18,147 bases of DNA from Flavobacteriales bacterium (GTDB taxonomy: Bacteria; Bacteroidota; Bacteroidia; NS11-12g; UBA955): contig CANIZU010000016.1 of the NCBI GenBank assembly GCA_947472115.1, positions 1-18,147 of the forward strand, written 5' to 3'. Positions within the stretch are counted from its first letter, which is position 1, and every line of letters begins with the position of its first letter. Below are positions 7,294 to 14,889 of the stretch, in pieces. The notes beneath the pieces are model-generated. The model was not told the DNA's origin and made no database searches. It was given only the letters and a program-made list of their open reading frames with translations. The translations under genes and the position numbers were made by a program.

Positions 7294-7317
7294 TTGTTAT
7301 TTGTTATTTGTTATTTG
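7294..7317. repeat. Heptanucleotide tandem repeat TTGTTAT, about 3.4 copies
   Basis: TTGTTAT occurs at 7294-7300, 7301-7307 and 7308-7314, followed by TTG. It covers the stop codon of the RND gene (TAA, complement of 7311-7313). Read on the - strand, the 7-nt period places a TAA in each of the three frames in turn. Copy-number change would alter the spacing between pump and adaptor genes. Confidence 0.7.
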
Positions 7318-10300
7318 ATTGTTGGATTAAAATATAAAATCTGTAATTGTACCGTTTCCCATTGATGCACAACATCATAGTAATCGATCTGTGTTTGCAA
7401 AGCCTCACGCATATATAAGCCCCACTCCAATCCCGAAATCTGACCCGCATTCCATTGAAATTGAATGAGCGATATCTGCGACGTTGCCATCGGCAACAAC
7501 TCTTGTCGATATAGCAAAACCCTCCCCCGCAACTGTTGCTCCAAATCCATCATCTGCAGTAATTGCAGATCAACCTGCTGCTCAACATACGCCTCACGTT
7601 TCACTAATGATTCGTATTGTAACGAGGCTGCTTTGGCATTGTTTTTCAATAAACCGCCGGCCAGGGGTAGACGCATCGACACTTGATATTGGGAAAAGTT
7701 CAAGTTCTTGCCAAAATACTGATCCCCCGAAGGCAATTGCTGAAAGCCTTGAAAACTCTGTTGCACATATCCCAACTGAAACGTGGGCAATAGCCTCGAC
7801 TGAGCCAATTTCCAATCCTTCAAACCAAAATCCGCCATCGATTTGGTATATGCCAATATCGGAATCATCTGCGATTTTGTTGGCGCAGGGAATTCTAATC
7901 CGCCTTCTGTAGGATATACTTTCCCCTCTTTTCCGGCCCATGTCGCCAATTCCATCGCATCCCTTTCAAACTGATACACCAAGGTTTCATACATCATCTT
8001 CATGTCCGCCGCCATTTTCTTAGACTGATTCAATTCCATTCCACCCACATCGCCTTGCGAAAATTTAAATTGCATCATCCGCAAATTCCCAGCCGCCAAG
8101 GAATCCATCATTTGCCAAAGAGGAAACTGCTCTTGGGTATGTTGCATGTGATAATACAATGTCGCCACGGCCTGCTTCACATCCACCTCTTTCATCGTTT
8201 GCATTTGATACACCACCTCCGCCGCAGAGATTCGCTGCTGGTGTTCTCTGGCATATACCGTAGGCATTTGAAACCCTTGGCTGAATGTCAATTTGTTATC
8301 TTTATACCAAGAATTCACTTGACCCCCCTCATACGTCAACCCCGTTGGATCCAAACCCACCTTTGTTTTGGCCATGGCATTCGCCGATTGCGTCTGCAAC
8401 ATCATCGATTGCATCAAAGCGCTTTTTGTGGTTGCCGCCTCCAAGATGTCTTGGATCGACATGCGCGATGAATCGGGGACTGAAGAATTACCCTTGGGCA
8501 TAACATATTGTGAAATTGGATTTGTGGTGGGAAATTGACCAAAATTCACAAATCTCGGAGATAGGACTAAGCCCTCATAATTCGCAGATTTCGCAAATAG
8601 ATTCCCCCCGCTTACGGCAAGTCCCGCGATTAGTAATAGTAAACTCACCAAACCACCGTTGCCGCTGACCGCATCAGGTTCATTGATTTTATGATTCTTT
8701 TTCATTTTTCGATTTTCTATCATGATAAAAAGCGCTGGCAACAACAAAAGCGTCAGCAACGTGGCCGTTATCAGACCGCCAATCACCACTGTAGCCAAAG
8801 GTTTTTGCACTTCTGCACCCGCGCCATGACTCAAAGCCATCGGCATAAAACCCAATGCTGCAACCAAGGCCGTCATCAACACCGGCCTTAATCGTGTCAA
8901 TGTGCTTTTAATAACCATCGACTTTAATGAATCCAAATTCGGCTGATTCCCATGTCGCTCAAATTCCGCCATCAAAACAATCCCATTCAACACCGCCACA
9001 CCAAAAAGGGCGATCATCCCTATCCCAGCGCTAATAGAAAAAGGCATGCCGCGAAGGAGTAAACCCCAAATACCGCCGATTAACGACATCGGAATGGCCG
9101 AGAATATAATCACACTGTATTGAACCGACCCAAAAGCGAAATACAACAAGATCCAAATCAGCAGCAGTGCCACCGGAATGGCCAAAAATAATCTCGTTTT
9201 GGCACTTTGTAAATTTTCAAAACTACCGCCATAGCCCAAGGTATAACCCGCTGGTAATCGAAGAGATTTACCTACTTGTTTTTGTAGCGCCTCTACTACG
9301 GTTTGAACATCGGCACCCCTAACGTTAAAGCCCACTGTGATACGTCGCTGCGCATTGTCGCGCTGAATCTGATTCGGCCCCTCAACCAGCGAAACATCGG
9401 CCAGTTCAGACAATGGAATCAACTGCCCGGTTTCTGATTTGATAGAAAGTCGTTTTACATCTTCGATATCGTTTCGGGATCCATTATTCAGCCTAACGGT
9501 TAAATCAAATCTCCGTTCTTCTTCAAACACTTTTCCCGCCGCAGCGCCAGCGAAGGCCGTCTCGATGGCTTTATTCAACGCCTCTGTCCGAATGCCATGC
9601 AATGCCATTTGCGCACGATTGTATTTCACCACAATTTGTGGCTGACCCGAAACCTGTTCCACGTAAAGATCTTTTGCACCCTCTACGCGATTTACAACAC
9701 CCCCTAAAACGGAAGCCAATCTTGCCAAAGTATCCATATTGGGTCCGTAGATTTTACAAACCACATCTTGCTTCGCCCCCGTCATCAGTTCGTTAAAACG
9801 CATCTGAACAGGAAATTGAAATCCCACCGTTAATCCCGGAATATCCTTCAAGGCCAGACTCATTTTTTCGGCCAACTCTGGAAAAGTCTCCGCCGATTTC
9901 CATTCCGATTTATCTTTCAAAATGATCATCATATCGCTGGCTTCCATGGGCATTGGGTCGGTAGGTATTTCTCCGTTACCAATTTTGGTCACCACTTTCT
10001 CCACCTCCGGAAACCGCTGCAACAAGATGCGCGAAGCTTTTTGGGTGTATTCAACACTGGCTTTCACACTGCTGCCCGTGATAATTCGTGTATCCGCTGC
10101 AAAATCCCCCTCTTCTAATTGAGGAATAAACTCCCCTCCAATTCCAGCGAATGCGATAAAAGAAATCAGAAGTACCCCCACCGCACCCATCAACATAATT
10201 CGTCCATTTTGTATGGCCCATTTTAACAATGGAGCAAATCGATTTTCAATCTTCAGCATTACCCGCTCACTGGCCGCCTGCCCTTTTCCCGGATGCTTAG

Positions 10301-11810
10301 GAAGAAAATAACTGCACATCATCGGCACATAGGTTAATGAGAGAATAAAAGCACCCATCAATGCAAAAGCCACCGTTTGGGCCATGGGTTTAAACATCTT
10401 TCCTTCGATGCCCTGAAGAGAGAAAATCGGTAGATACACCACCAAGATTATCAACTGCCCAAAAACCGCACTGTTCATCATTCTGCCCGCGTTTTGCGTC
10501 ACCACCGAATCACGCTCTTCGCCAGAATACCTGGGACCATCCTTTCGCCATAATTGATGCAGAACCGATTCTACAATAATCACCGCCCCATCGATAATCA
10601 ATCCAAAATCTAAGGCGCCCAAGCTCATCAAATTCCCACTCACGCCAAACAAATTCATCATGATTACGGCGAACAACATCGCCAAAGGAATGACAGAGGC
10701 CACTACAAATCCTGCGCGGAAACTGCCCAATGCCAACACCAAAACGATCACAACAATCAGCGCTCCTTCAGACAAGTTTTTCTCTACCGTTCCAATGGCG
10801 TTATTTACCATTTTTGTACGATCCAAGAAGGCCTCCATTTTGACACCCTTAGGTAAAGAGCCTTGAATTTCCTTTACTTTCAACTTCACCGCTTTCACCA
10901 CCTCATTGCTGTTTGCGCCTTTTAACATCATAACCACAGCACCGGCAACCTCCCCTTTATCGTTATAACAAAGAGCGCCGTATCGCGTAGTGGAACCCTC
11001 CTTTATCGTCGCCAAATCGCGAATCAAAATTGGAGTCCCATCGTCGGATACCTTAATCACCACCGACCCAATTTCCTCCGCATTGGTCAACAACCCTTCC
11101 GTCCGAATAAATAGCGCTTGGGGCCCTTTTTCGATATAACTGCCTCCCGTATTTGCGTTTTCCTTTTGCAATGCATCAAAAACCTCATTAATTCCAATAT
11201 GAAACGATTGCATTTGAGCCGGATCAATTGCAACTTCATACTGCTTTTGAAATCCTCCGTAACTACTCACATCTGCAACACCCTTCACTCCCAACAACTG
11301 CCTTCGCACAACCCAATCCTGAAGTGTGCGTAATTCCGTAGGCGTCCACTGTTTTTCATACCCCTTTTCAGGCATTAACACATACTGATAAATTTCACCT
11401 AGCCCTGTAGTAATCGGTGCCATTGTAGGTGGAGCAATTCCTGCGGGTATCTGCGCATTAATGGATGTCAGTCTTTCCGACACCTGCTGCCTTGCCCAAT
11501 AAACACTTACGTCATCGTCAAATACGAGCGTCACGATCGACAGTCCAAATCGAGAGAAACTGCGCAAATTCTTCAGACCCGGAATATTCCGATTGGCTTG
11601 TTCCACGGGCACAGTTATCAGCCGCTCAATATCCGTTGCCCCCATCGAAGGAGCCACCGTAATCAATTGAACCTGATTGTCCGTAATATCCGGCACCGCA
11701 TCAATGGGCAACTTCCCCAATTCATAGATACCCACGGCAAGCAAGGCTAGTACCCCCAACCCAACCAACAACTTTTGTTTTACGCTAAAAGCGATAATTT
11801 TTTGTAACAT
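7311..11810 (-). CDS. Heavy-metal efflux RND pump (CzcA/CusA family) fused to a TolC-like outer-membrane-factor domain
   Basis: Proton-driven export of metal ions from cytoplasm or periplasm. Residues 1 to about 1033 are a complete HME-type RND protein: TM1 (about 11-30), porter loop 1, and the motif ALDFGLIIDGAVIIVE (399-414) with D401, D407 and E414, the acidic triad of CzcA-type proton relays. A second porter loop and the last TM helices follow (FGVAVLNGIVLMAEFERHG). From memory of CusA, its Cu(I)-binding Met positions do not appear to be kept (A where GAM is expected, E in FNELMTG), so a divalent-cation pump is more likely than a Cu(I)/Ag(I) pump; this is inference. A junction (1036-1076) with one extra hydrophobic segment leads into a TolC-type domain (about 1110-1499) with two long helical repeats. 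Such fusions at about 1450-1500 aa are known in Bacteroidota. The start ATG follows TTAAGGAAAA, one of the few SD-like sites here. Confidence 0.92.
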   Translation of the reverse strand: MLQKIIAFSVKQKLLVGLGVLALLAVGIYELGKLPIDAVPDITDNQVQLITVAPSMGATDIERLITVPVEQANRNIPGLKNLRSFSRFGLSIVTLVFDDDVSVYWARQQVSERLTSINAQIPAGIAPPTMAPITTGLGEIYQYVLMPEKGYEKQWTPTELRTLQDWVVRRQLLGVKGVADVSSYGGFQKQYEVAIDPAQMQSFHIGINEVFDALQKENANTGGSYIEKGPQALFIRTEGLLTNAEEIGSVVIKVSDDGTPILIRDLATIKEGSTTRYGALCYNDKGEVAGAVVMMLKGANSNEVVKAVKLKVKEIQGSLPKGVKMEAFLDRTKMVNNAIGTVEKNLSEGALIVVIVLVLALGSFRAGFVVASVIPLAMLFAVIMMNLFGVSGNLMSLGALDFGLIIDGAVIIVESVLHQLWRKDGPRYSGEERDSVVTQNAGRMMNSAVFGQLIILVVYLPIFSLQGIEGKMFKPMAQTVAFALMGAFILSLTYVPMMCSYFLPKHPGKGQAASERVMLKIENRFAPLLKWAIQNGRIMLMGAVGVLLISFIAFAGIGGEFIPQLEEGDFAADTRIITGSSVKASVEYTQKASRILLQRFPEVEKVVTKIGNGEIPTDPMPMEASDMMIILKDKSEWKSAETFPELAEKMSLALKDIPGLTVGFQFPVQMRFNELMTGAKQDVVCKIYGPNMDTLARLASVLGGVVNRVEGAKDLYVEQVSGQPQIVVKYNRAQMALHGIRTEALNKAIETAFAGAAAGKVFEEERRFDLTVRLNNGSRNDIEDVKRLSIKSETGQLIPLSELADVSLVEGPNQIQRDNAQRRITVGFNVRGADVQTVVEALQKQVGKSLRLPAGYTLGYGGSFENLQSAKTRLFLAIPVALLLIWILLYFAFGSVQYSVIIFSAIPMSLIGGIWGLLLRGMPFSISAGIGMIALFGVAVLNGIVLMAEFERHGNQPNLDSLKSMVIKSTLTRLRPVLMTALVAALGFMPMALSHGAGAEVQKPLATVVIGGLITATLLTLLLLPALFIMIENRKMKKNHKINEPDAVSGNGGLVSLLLLIAGLAVSGGNLFAKSANYEGLVLSPRFVNFGQFPTTNPISQYVMPKGNSSVPDSSRMSIQDILEAATTKSALMQSMMLQTQSANAMAKTKVGLDPTGLTYEGGQVNSWYKDNKLTFSQGFQMPTVYAREHQQRISAAEVVYQMQTMKEVDVKQAVATLYYHMQHTQEQFPLWQMMDSLAAGNLRMMQFKFSQGDVGGMELNQSKKMAADMKMMYETLVYQFERDAMELATWAGKEGKVYPTEGGLEFPAPTKSQMIPILAYTKSMADFGLKDWKLAQSRLLPTFQLGYVQQSFQGFQQLPSGDQYFGKNLNFSQYQVSMRLPLAGGLLKNNAKAASLQYESLVKREAYVEQQVDLQLLQMMDLEQQLRGRVLLYRQELLPMATSQISLIQFQWNAGQISGLEWGLYMREALQTQIDYYDVVHQWETVQLQILYFNPTIK

Positions 11811-11835
11811 TTTTCCTTAATAATGATGATATAGC

Positions 11836-11868
11836 GTGAACTTCGCATACTTCTGATGCGCAATTCAC
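11836..11868. repeat. Imperfect inverted repeat in the leader of the pump gene (13-bp arms, 7-nt loop)
   Basis: The arms 11836-11848 (GTGAACTTCGCAT) and 11856-11868 (ATGCGCAATTCAC) match at 11 of 13 positions. The repeat lies in the 107-bp gap between the small His-rich gene and the pump. It could be a regulator site or an mRNA structure that sets the ratio between the two genes. No T-run follows. Confidence 0.4.
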
Positions 11869-11917
11869 TGTTAATGTATTAATTGAAATTCGAAAAAGGA
11901 CTAGAACATCCCAATCG

Positions 11918-12292
11918 TTAGGCTCTTGGCGGCTGCCAAATGGCCGATACAACACCAGAAAGGGGCATCGTATTCAATCTATGTGTTGTTGGTGTTTCAA
12001 ATTGCACCAACGCCACAAACTCTTGATATTCTGTTTGATTCATGGGTGCATAAATCCCCAATTGGAGAGATGCATCGGCATGATGGAAAGGCATTGAATG
12101 ATCTTTCTCGGGGTGACCGTCTGCTTCGTGTGCTTCGGTGTAATGTCTGACCAAAAACGACAGTACAGAAATTTTCTCAGTGCCTGAATTGTGTTCAAAA
12201 AAATGCTGTACAAGTGCCGGCGTGCTCCACAGTTGCTGCAGCGACGTTTGTGTCAATAAGAACACAAGCAGTAACAACCGGGCCTTTTTCAT
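11918..12292 (-). CDS. Small exported His-rich protein preceding the metal efflux pump
   Basis: A 124-aa protein with an N-terminal signal peptide (basic MKKAR, hydrophobic LLLLVFLL; cleavage site unclear, around residues 20-26). The mature part contains LVQHFFEHN, FLVRHYTEAHEADGH and DHSMPFHHAD, giving histidines at 30, 34, 50, 55, 60, 65, 70 and 71 with several Asp/Glu. I recognise this as a small Bacteroidota family of the 'LVxHFxEH...FLxxHY...D..MPF' type often seen near metal efflux or TonB genes; it has no established function that I know. A periplasmic metal-binding or metallochaperone role next to the pump is an inference from composition and position. It is the first gene of the pump operon, with its own promoter 5 nt upstream. 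The C-terminal 45 residues show no motif. Confidence 0.8.
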   Translation of the reverse strand: MKKARLLLLVFLLTQTSLQQLWSTPALVQHFFEHNSGTEKISVLSFLVRHYTEAHEADGHPEKDHSMPFHHADASLQLGIYAPMNQTEYQEFVALVQFETPTTHRLNTMPLSGVVSAIWQPPRA

Positions 12293-12297
12293 TTACA

Positions 12298-12328
12298 CAA
12301 AGATAGGAAATTCGACAAATTAAGACAA
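12298..12328 (-). promoter_or_regulatory. Promoter of the metal efflux operon: TTG - N20 - TATCTTTG
   Basis: On the - strand, TATCTTTG (12305-12298) is an exact -7 element ending 5 nt before the ATG at 12292. TTG (12328-12326) lies 20 nt upstream, the spacing expected of the Bacteroidota -33 element. The -33 part overlaps the last codons of the rhodanese gene. The operon therefore probably starts here, with an almost leaderless first gene. Confidence 0.65.
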
Positions 12329-13735
12329 TTTCTGTAGTTTACTTGGACAAACAAAATCCGTCTTTGGTAGATTCGTTTTGGCAATCGCTGAAAATCCACC
12401 ATCCACTTCTTTGAAATCATGTATCCCTCTGGCTTTCAAAATAGAAGCGGCAATCATACTGCGATATCCACCCGCGCAATGCAAGTAAAAAGGTTTGGCA
12501 TCGCCCATTTCCATAAACCAACTATTTATGCAGTCCAAGGGCTTATTATACGCTTCATCCACGTGTTCAGCAGCATATTCTGTCTCCTTGCGCACATCTA
12601 ACACATACGTTTCCTTGTTCCACTCAGCCTCAAAAGTCTGAGGTGAAATACGATTAACCGTATCCACTTCTTTTCCAGCAGCAACCCATGATTCAATTCC
12701 CCCATGCAAATGACCCAACAAATGATCAAACCCTACCCGCGTCAATCGCATCGCCGTCTCTTCTTCCCGTCCTGGCGCTGTAATTAACAATATCGGAGTT
12801 TTCACATCCCCAATGACCGAACCCACCCATGGTGCAAACTGACCGTCAATGCCAATATTGATACTCCGCGGCACAAATCCTTTTGCAAATTCGCCGGGTG
12901 CGCGTGTATCTAAAACTAGTGCATCCAAAGTCTCTGCCGCCACTTCAAACGCTTCAACGCCCAATGCCCGCATTCCATTTCCCATTACCACATCAACCGA
13001 CTCATAGCCCGTTTTATTCATCGCAACATTCATCGGGAAATAGGCTGGTGGAGGTAGCAACCCGTCCAAAACCGCCTCAACAAATGCTTCTTTTGAAGGT
13101 TGATTCAATGCGTAATTCATTTCCTTTTGATGACCCAACGAATCCATCGTTTCCTTCATCATATTTTTACCACAAGCACTTCCAGCACCGTGCGCAGGAT
13201 AAACCATCACCTCATTCGGCAAAGGCATAATTTTGTTCATCAAGGAATCATACAACATACCCGCCAATTCCTCTTGGGTCATGTGTGCTGCTTTTTGGGC
13301 TAGATCCGGACGTCCCACATCGCCTAGGAACAAGGTATCTCCACTAAACAAACTGTGAGGTGCACCGTTGGCATCCAACAGCAAGTAACATGTACTTTCC
13401 ATCGTATGTCCAGGGGTATGTAAAACTCGAATTTCAATATCACCCACCGTAAAAATTTGATTGTCTTCAGCAATGATGCATTCGAATGATGGCAATGCTG
13501 TAGGCCCAAAAACAATCGGCGCGCCTGTCTTCTTGCTCAAATCCAAATGACCACTCACAAAATCCGCATGAAAGTGCGTCTCAAAAATGTACTTTAACAC
13601 AACGCCATCCTTTTCCATACGATCTAAATAGGGTTGCACCTCACGCAGAGGATCAATGATAACAGCTTCTCCAGCACTTTGAATATAATAAGCGCCCTGC
13701 GCCAAACAACCGGTATAAATTTGCTCTATTTTCAT
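12320..13735 (-). CDS. Persulfide dioxygenase (ETHE1-like metallo-beta-lactamase fold) fused to two rhodanese domains
   Basis: Predicted to oxidise thiol-bound persulfide to sulfite with O2, with sulfur transfer by the fused rhodanese. The MBL domain (1-230) has ETHFHADFVSGH (52-63), HTPGH (106-110), SGDTLFLGDVGRPD (131-144) and PAHG (180-183). H54, H110 and D133 correspond to the mononuclear iron ligands of ETHE1-type enzymes. Rhodanese 1 (about 265-355) has LDTRAPGEFAKGFVPRSINI, but its active-site loop reads ITAPGREE with no Cys, so it is probably inactive. Rhodanese 2 (about 365-465) keeps C420 in LHCAGGYRS. Length 471 aa is normal for this architecture. There is no signal peptide, so it is cytoplasmic. 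Its ATG overlaps the stop of the cytochrome gene (ATGA, 13732-13735), implying translational coupling. Physiological thiol and direction are not shown by sequence. Confidence 0.9.
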   Translation of the reverse strand: MKIEQIYTGCLAQGAYYIQSAGEAVIIDPLREVQPYLDRMEKDGVVLKYIFETHFHADFVSGHLDLSKKTGAPIVFGPTALPSFECIIAEDNQIFTVGDIEIRVLHTPGHTMESTCYLLLDANGAPHSLFSGDTLFLGDVGRPDLAQKAAHMTQEELAGMLYDSLMNKIMPLPNEVMVYPAHGAGSACGKNMMKETMDSLGHQKEMNYALNQPSKEAFVEAVLDGLLPPPAYFPMNVAMNKTGYESVDVVMGNGMRALGVEAFEVAAETLDALVLDTRAPGEFAKGFVPRSINIGIDGQFAPWVGSVIGDVKTPILLITAPGREEETAMRLTRVGFDHLLGHLHGGIESWVAAGKEVDTVNRISPQTFEAEWNKETYVLDVRKETEYAAEHVDEAYNKPLDCINSWFMEMGDAKPFYLHCAGGYRSMIAASILKARGIHDFKEVDGGFSAIAKTNLPKTDFVCPSKLQKLS

Positions 13736-14808
13736 AGTTTACTTTTTTCTTTGATGGGTTTAAACGGTCCGTATTTATGTTGCTTTTCAGAAAATCCATC
13801 GGCATACGGTCCAAATGGATAATCAAAAACTTTCTCTTCAATTCTAGGAGCGTCTTTGCCTAGGCCTTTGGATGGTCGGGGTTGCGAATTGACATAAGCC
13901 GCCAAATCCCAACACTCTTCATCGCTCAATTTAGGACTCTTGTATGTCGCACCTTGTGGCATATTCGCTTTCACATAACCAGCAAGCCTCGACAGTCGAT
14001 ATAGCCCTGCCGATGAATTGTAGGAATGCAAACCCCACACAGGTGGATATTGGTATGACTTGCCATCAGCCACCAATTGACCTTCTCCCGTTTCCAAATG
14101 ACAGCTCACGCATTTTTTTGCATATATTATTTTTCCTCTGACAGGGTCAGCCGCCCTTGATAAGAAAGGCAACTCGTAAATCCCGGAGCCTTTGGCTTTC
14201 TGACCTTTGGGAACATTGCGACCCAAATAACTGATATAAGCCAATATGGCTTTCATTTCTTTACTCCCCTTTGCAGGTGATGTGCCATTTAACGAACGCT
14301 CAAAACAACTCGACACCCGCATAAATAAATCCTCAGAACTCTCACTACGAGGTCGATTGGGTCGGAATTTAGGATACGTACTCCACGATGAACCAAAATT
14401 GATTCCATAGGGTTGATTCCCCGCTTGCAAATGGCAGTTTTGACAATTCATCCCATTGGTAATATGAGCAACGCTTCCCTGTGGACCCAGATAATTGGCG
14501 GTATTGACAATCAATTCTCGACCGTATTCAACCCTCTCTTTTTCATCGCTGGGAACCAAACTCAAATCTTGGGCAGTCCACAAATCTGATGCAGTGTCCA
14601 AAGGCGGAAAGTCAGCGGGAGGAATACTATCTTGATACATTTCTTGATTCAACCCATTTCCCTGATCCAAATCCTCCGCCGCCATATCCTTTCCAACAAA
14701 CAAAAACACAGTAATCAATAACACAACCGCCAGAATTCCAGAAACGCTCCAAATTAGCAATTTTACTTGCTTCTGAAGCCTAGTGGTATCGGTTTGTTTC
14801 TTTTCCAA
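13732..14808 (-). CDS. tsdA: TsdA-like thiosulfate dehydrogenase / tetrathionate reductase, diheme cytochrome c
   Basis: TsdA interconverts two thiosulfates and tetrathionate in the periplasm. The protein has an N-terminal membrane helix (about 17-38), heme site 1 NCQNCH (C122, C125, H126), then RVSSCFERSLNGT, whose C168 matches the Cys axial heme ligand characteristic of TsdA. Heme site 2 is KCVSCH (C233, C236, H237), with a likely Met ligand M283 in ANMPQG. The end EKQHKYGPFKPIK is typical of relatives I recall. The start is TTG at 14808: an in-frame stop lies three codons upstream, and the first internal ATG (residue 42) would remove the membrane helix. The downstream overlapping gene is a persulfide dioxygenase-rhodanese, which supports a sulfur role. 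A Crp/Fnr-like palindrome and a promoter lie in the 81-bp upstream gap. Direction of catalysis is unresolved. Confidence 0.85.
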   Translation of the reverse strand: MEKKQTDTTRLQKQVKLLIWSVSGILAVVLLITVFLFVGKDMAAEDLDQGNGLNQEMYQDSIPPADFPPLDTASDLWTAQDLSLVPSDEKERVEYGRELIVNTANYLGPQGSVAHITNGMNCQNCHLQAGNQPYGINFGSSWSTYPKFRPNRPRSESSEDLFMRVSSCFERSLNGTSPAKGSKEMKAILAYISYLGRNVPKGQKAKGSGIYELPFLSRAADPVRGKIIYAKKCVSCHLETGEGQLVADGKSYQYPPVWGLHSYNSSAGLYRLSRLAGYVKANMPQGATYKSPKLSDEECWDLAAYVNSQPRPSKGLGKDAPRIEEKVFDYPFGPYADGFSEKQHKYGPFKPIKEKSKL

Positions 14809-14828
14809 TGCGTTCTAATTCGATGCTA

Positions 14829-14859
14829 TAAAATTACGCCAAACATCTATGAAAGACAA
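14829..14859 (-). promoter_or_regulatory. Predicted promoter of the tsdA operon: TTG - N20 - TAATTTTA
   Basis: On the - strand, TTG (14859-14857) lies 20 nt before TAATTTTA (14836-14829), a -7 element with only the last base off consensus. The spacing equals that of the promoter at 12298-12328. Predicted transcription start is near 14824, leaving a leader of about 15 nt before the TTG start codon. Confidence 0.45.
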
Positions 14860-14872
14860 TGATTTTTATCAT
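14859..14872. promoter_or_regulatory. Crp/Fnr-family-like operator ATGAT-TTTT-ATCAT
   Basis: This perfect 14-bp palindrome contains TGAT-N4-ATCA, the core of the Fnr consensus TTGAT-N4-ATCAA. Its centre (14865.5) is about 41 nt upstream of the predicted start near 14824, the usual class II activator position. The site matches the family; the regulator and its effect are inferred. Confidence 0.45.
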
Positions 14873-14889
14873 CTATCTAAACCCAAGAC

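Noticed and set aside
8055..8471. Long + strand open frames opposite the pump gene (for example 8055-8471 and 7484-7912)
   Set aside because: These are shadows of the RND-OMF coding sequence. They have odd His/Arg-rich composition and no family resemblance.
8580..8710. Assembly error or lost stop codon joining separate pump and TolC genes
   Set aside because: The frame is continuous through a sensible linker, and CzcA-OMF fusions of this length are known in Bacteroidota.
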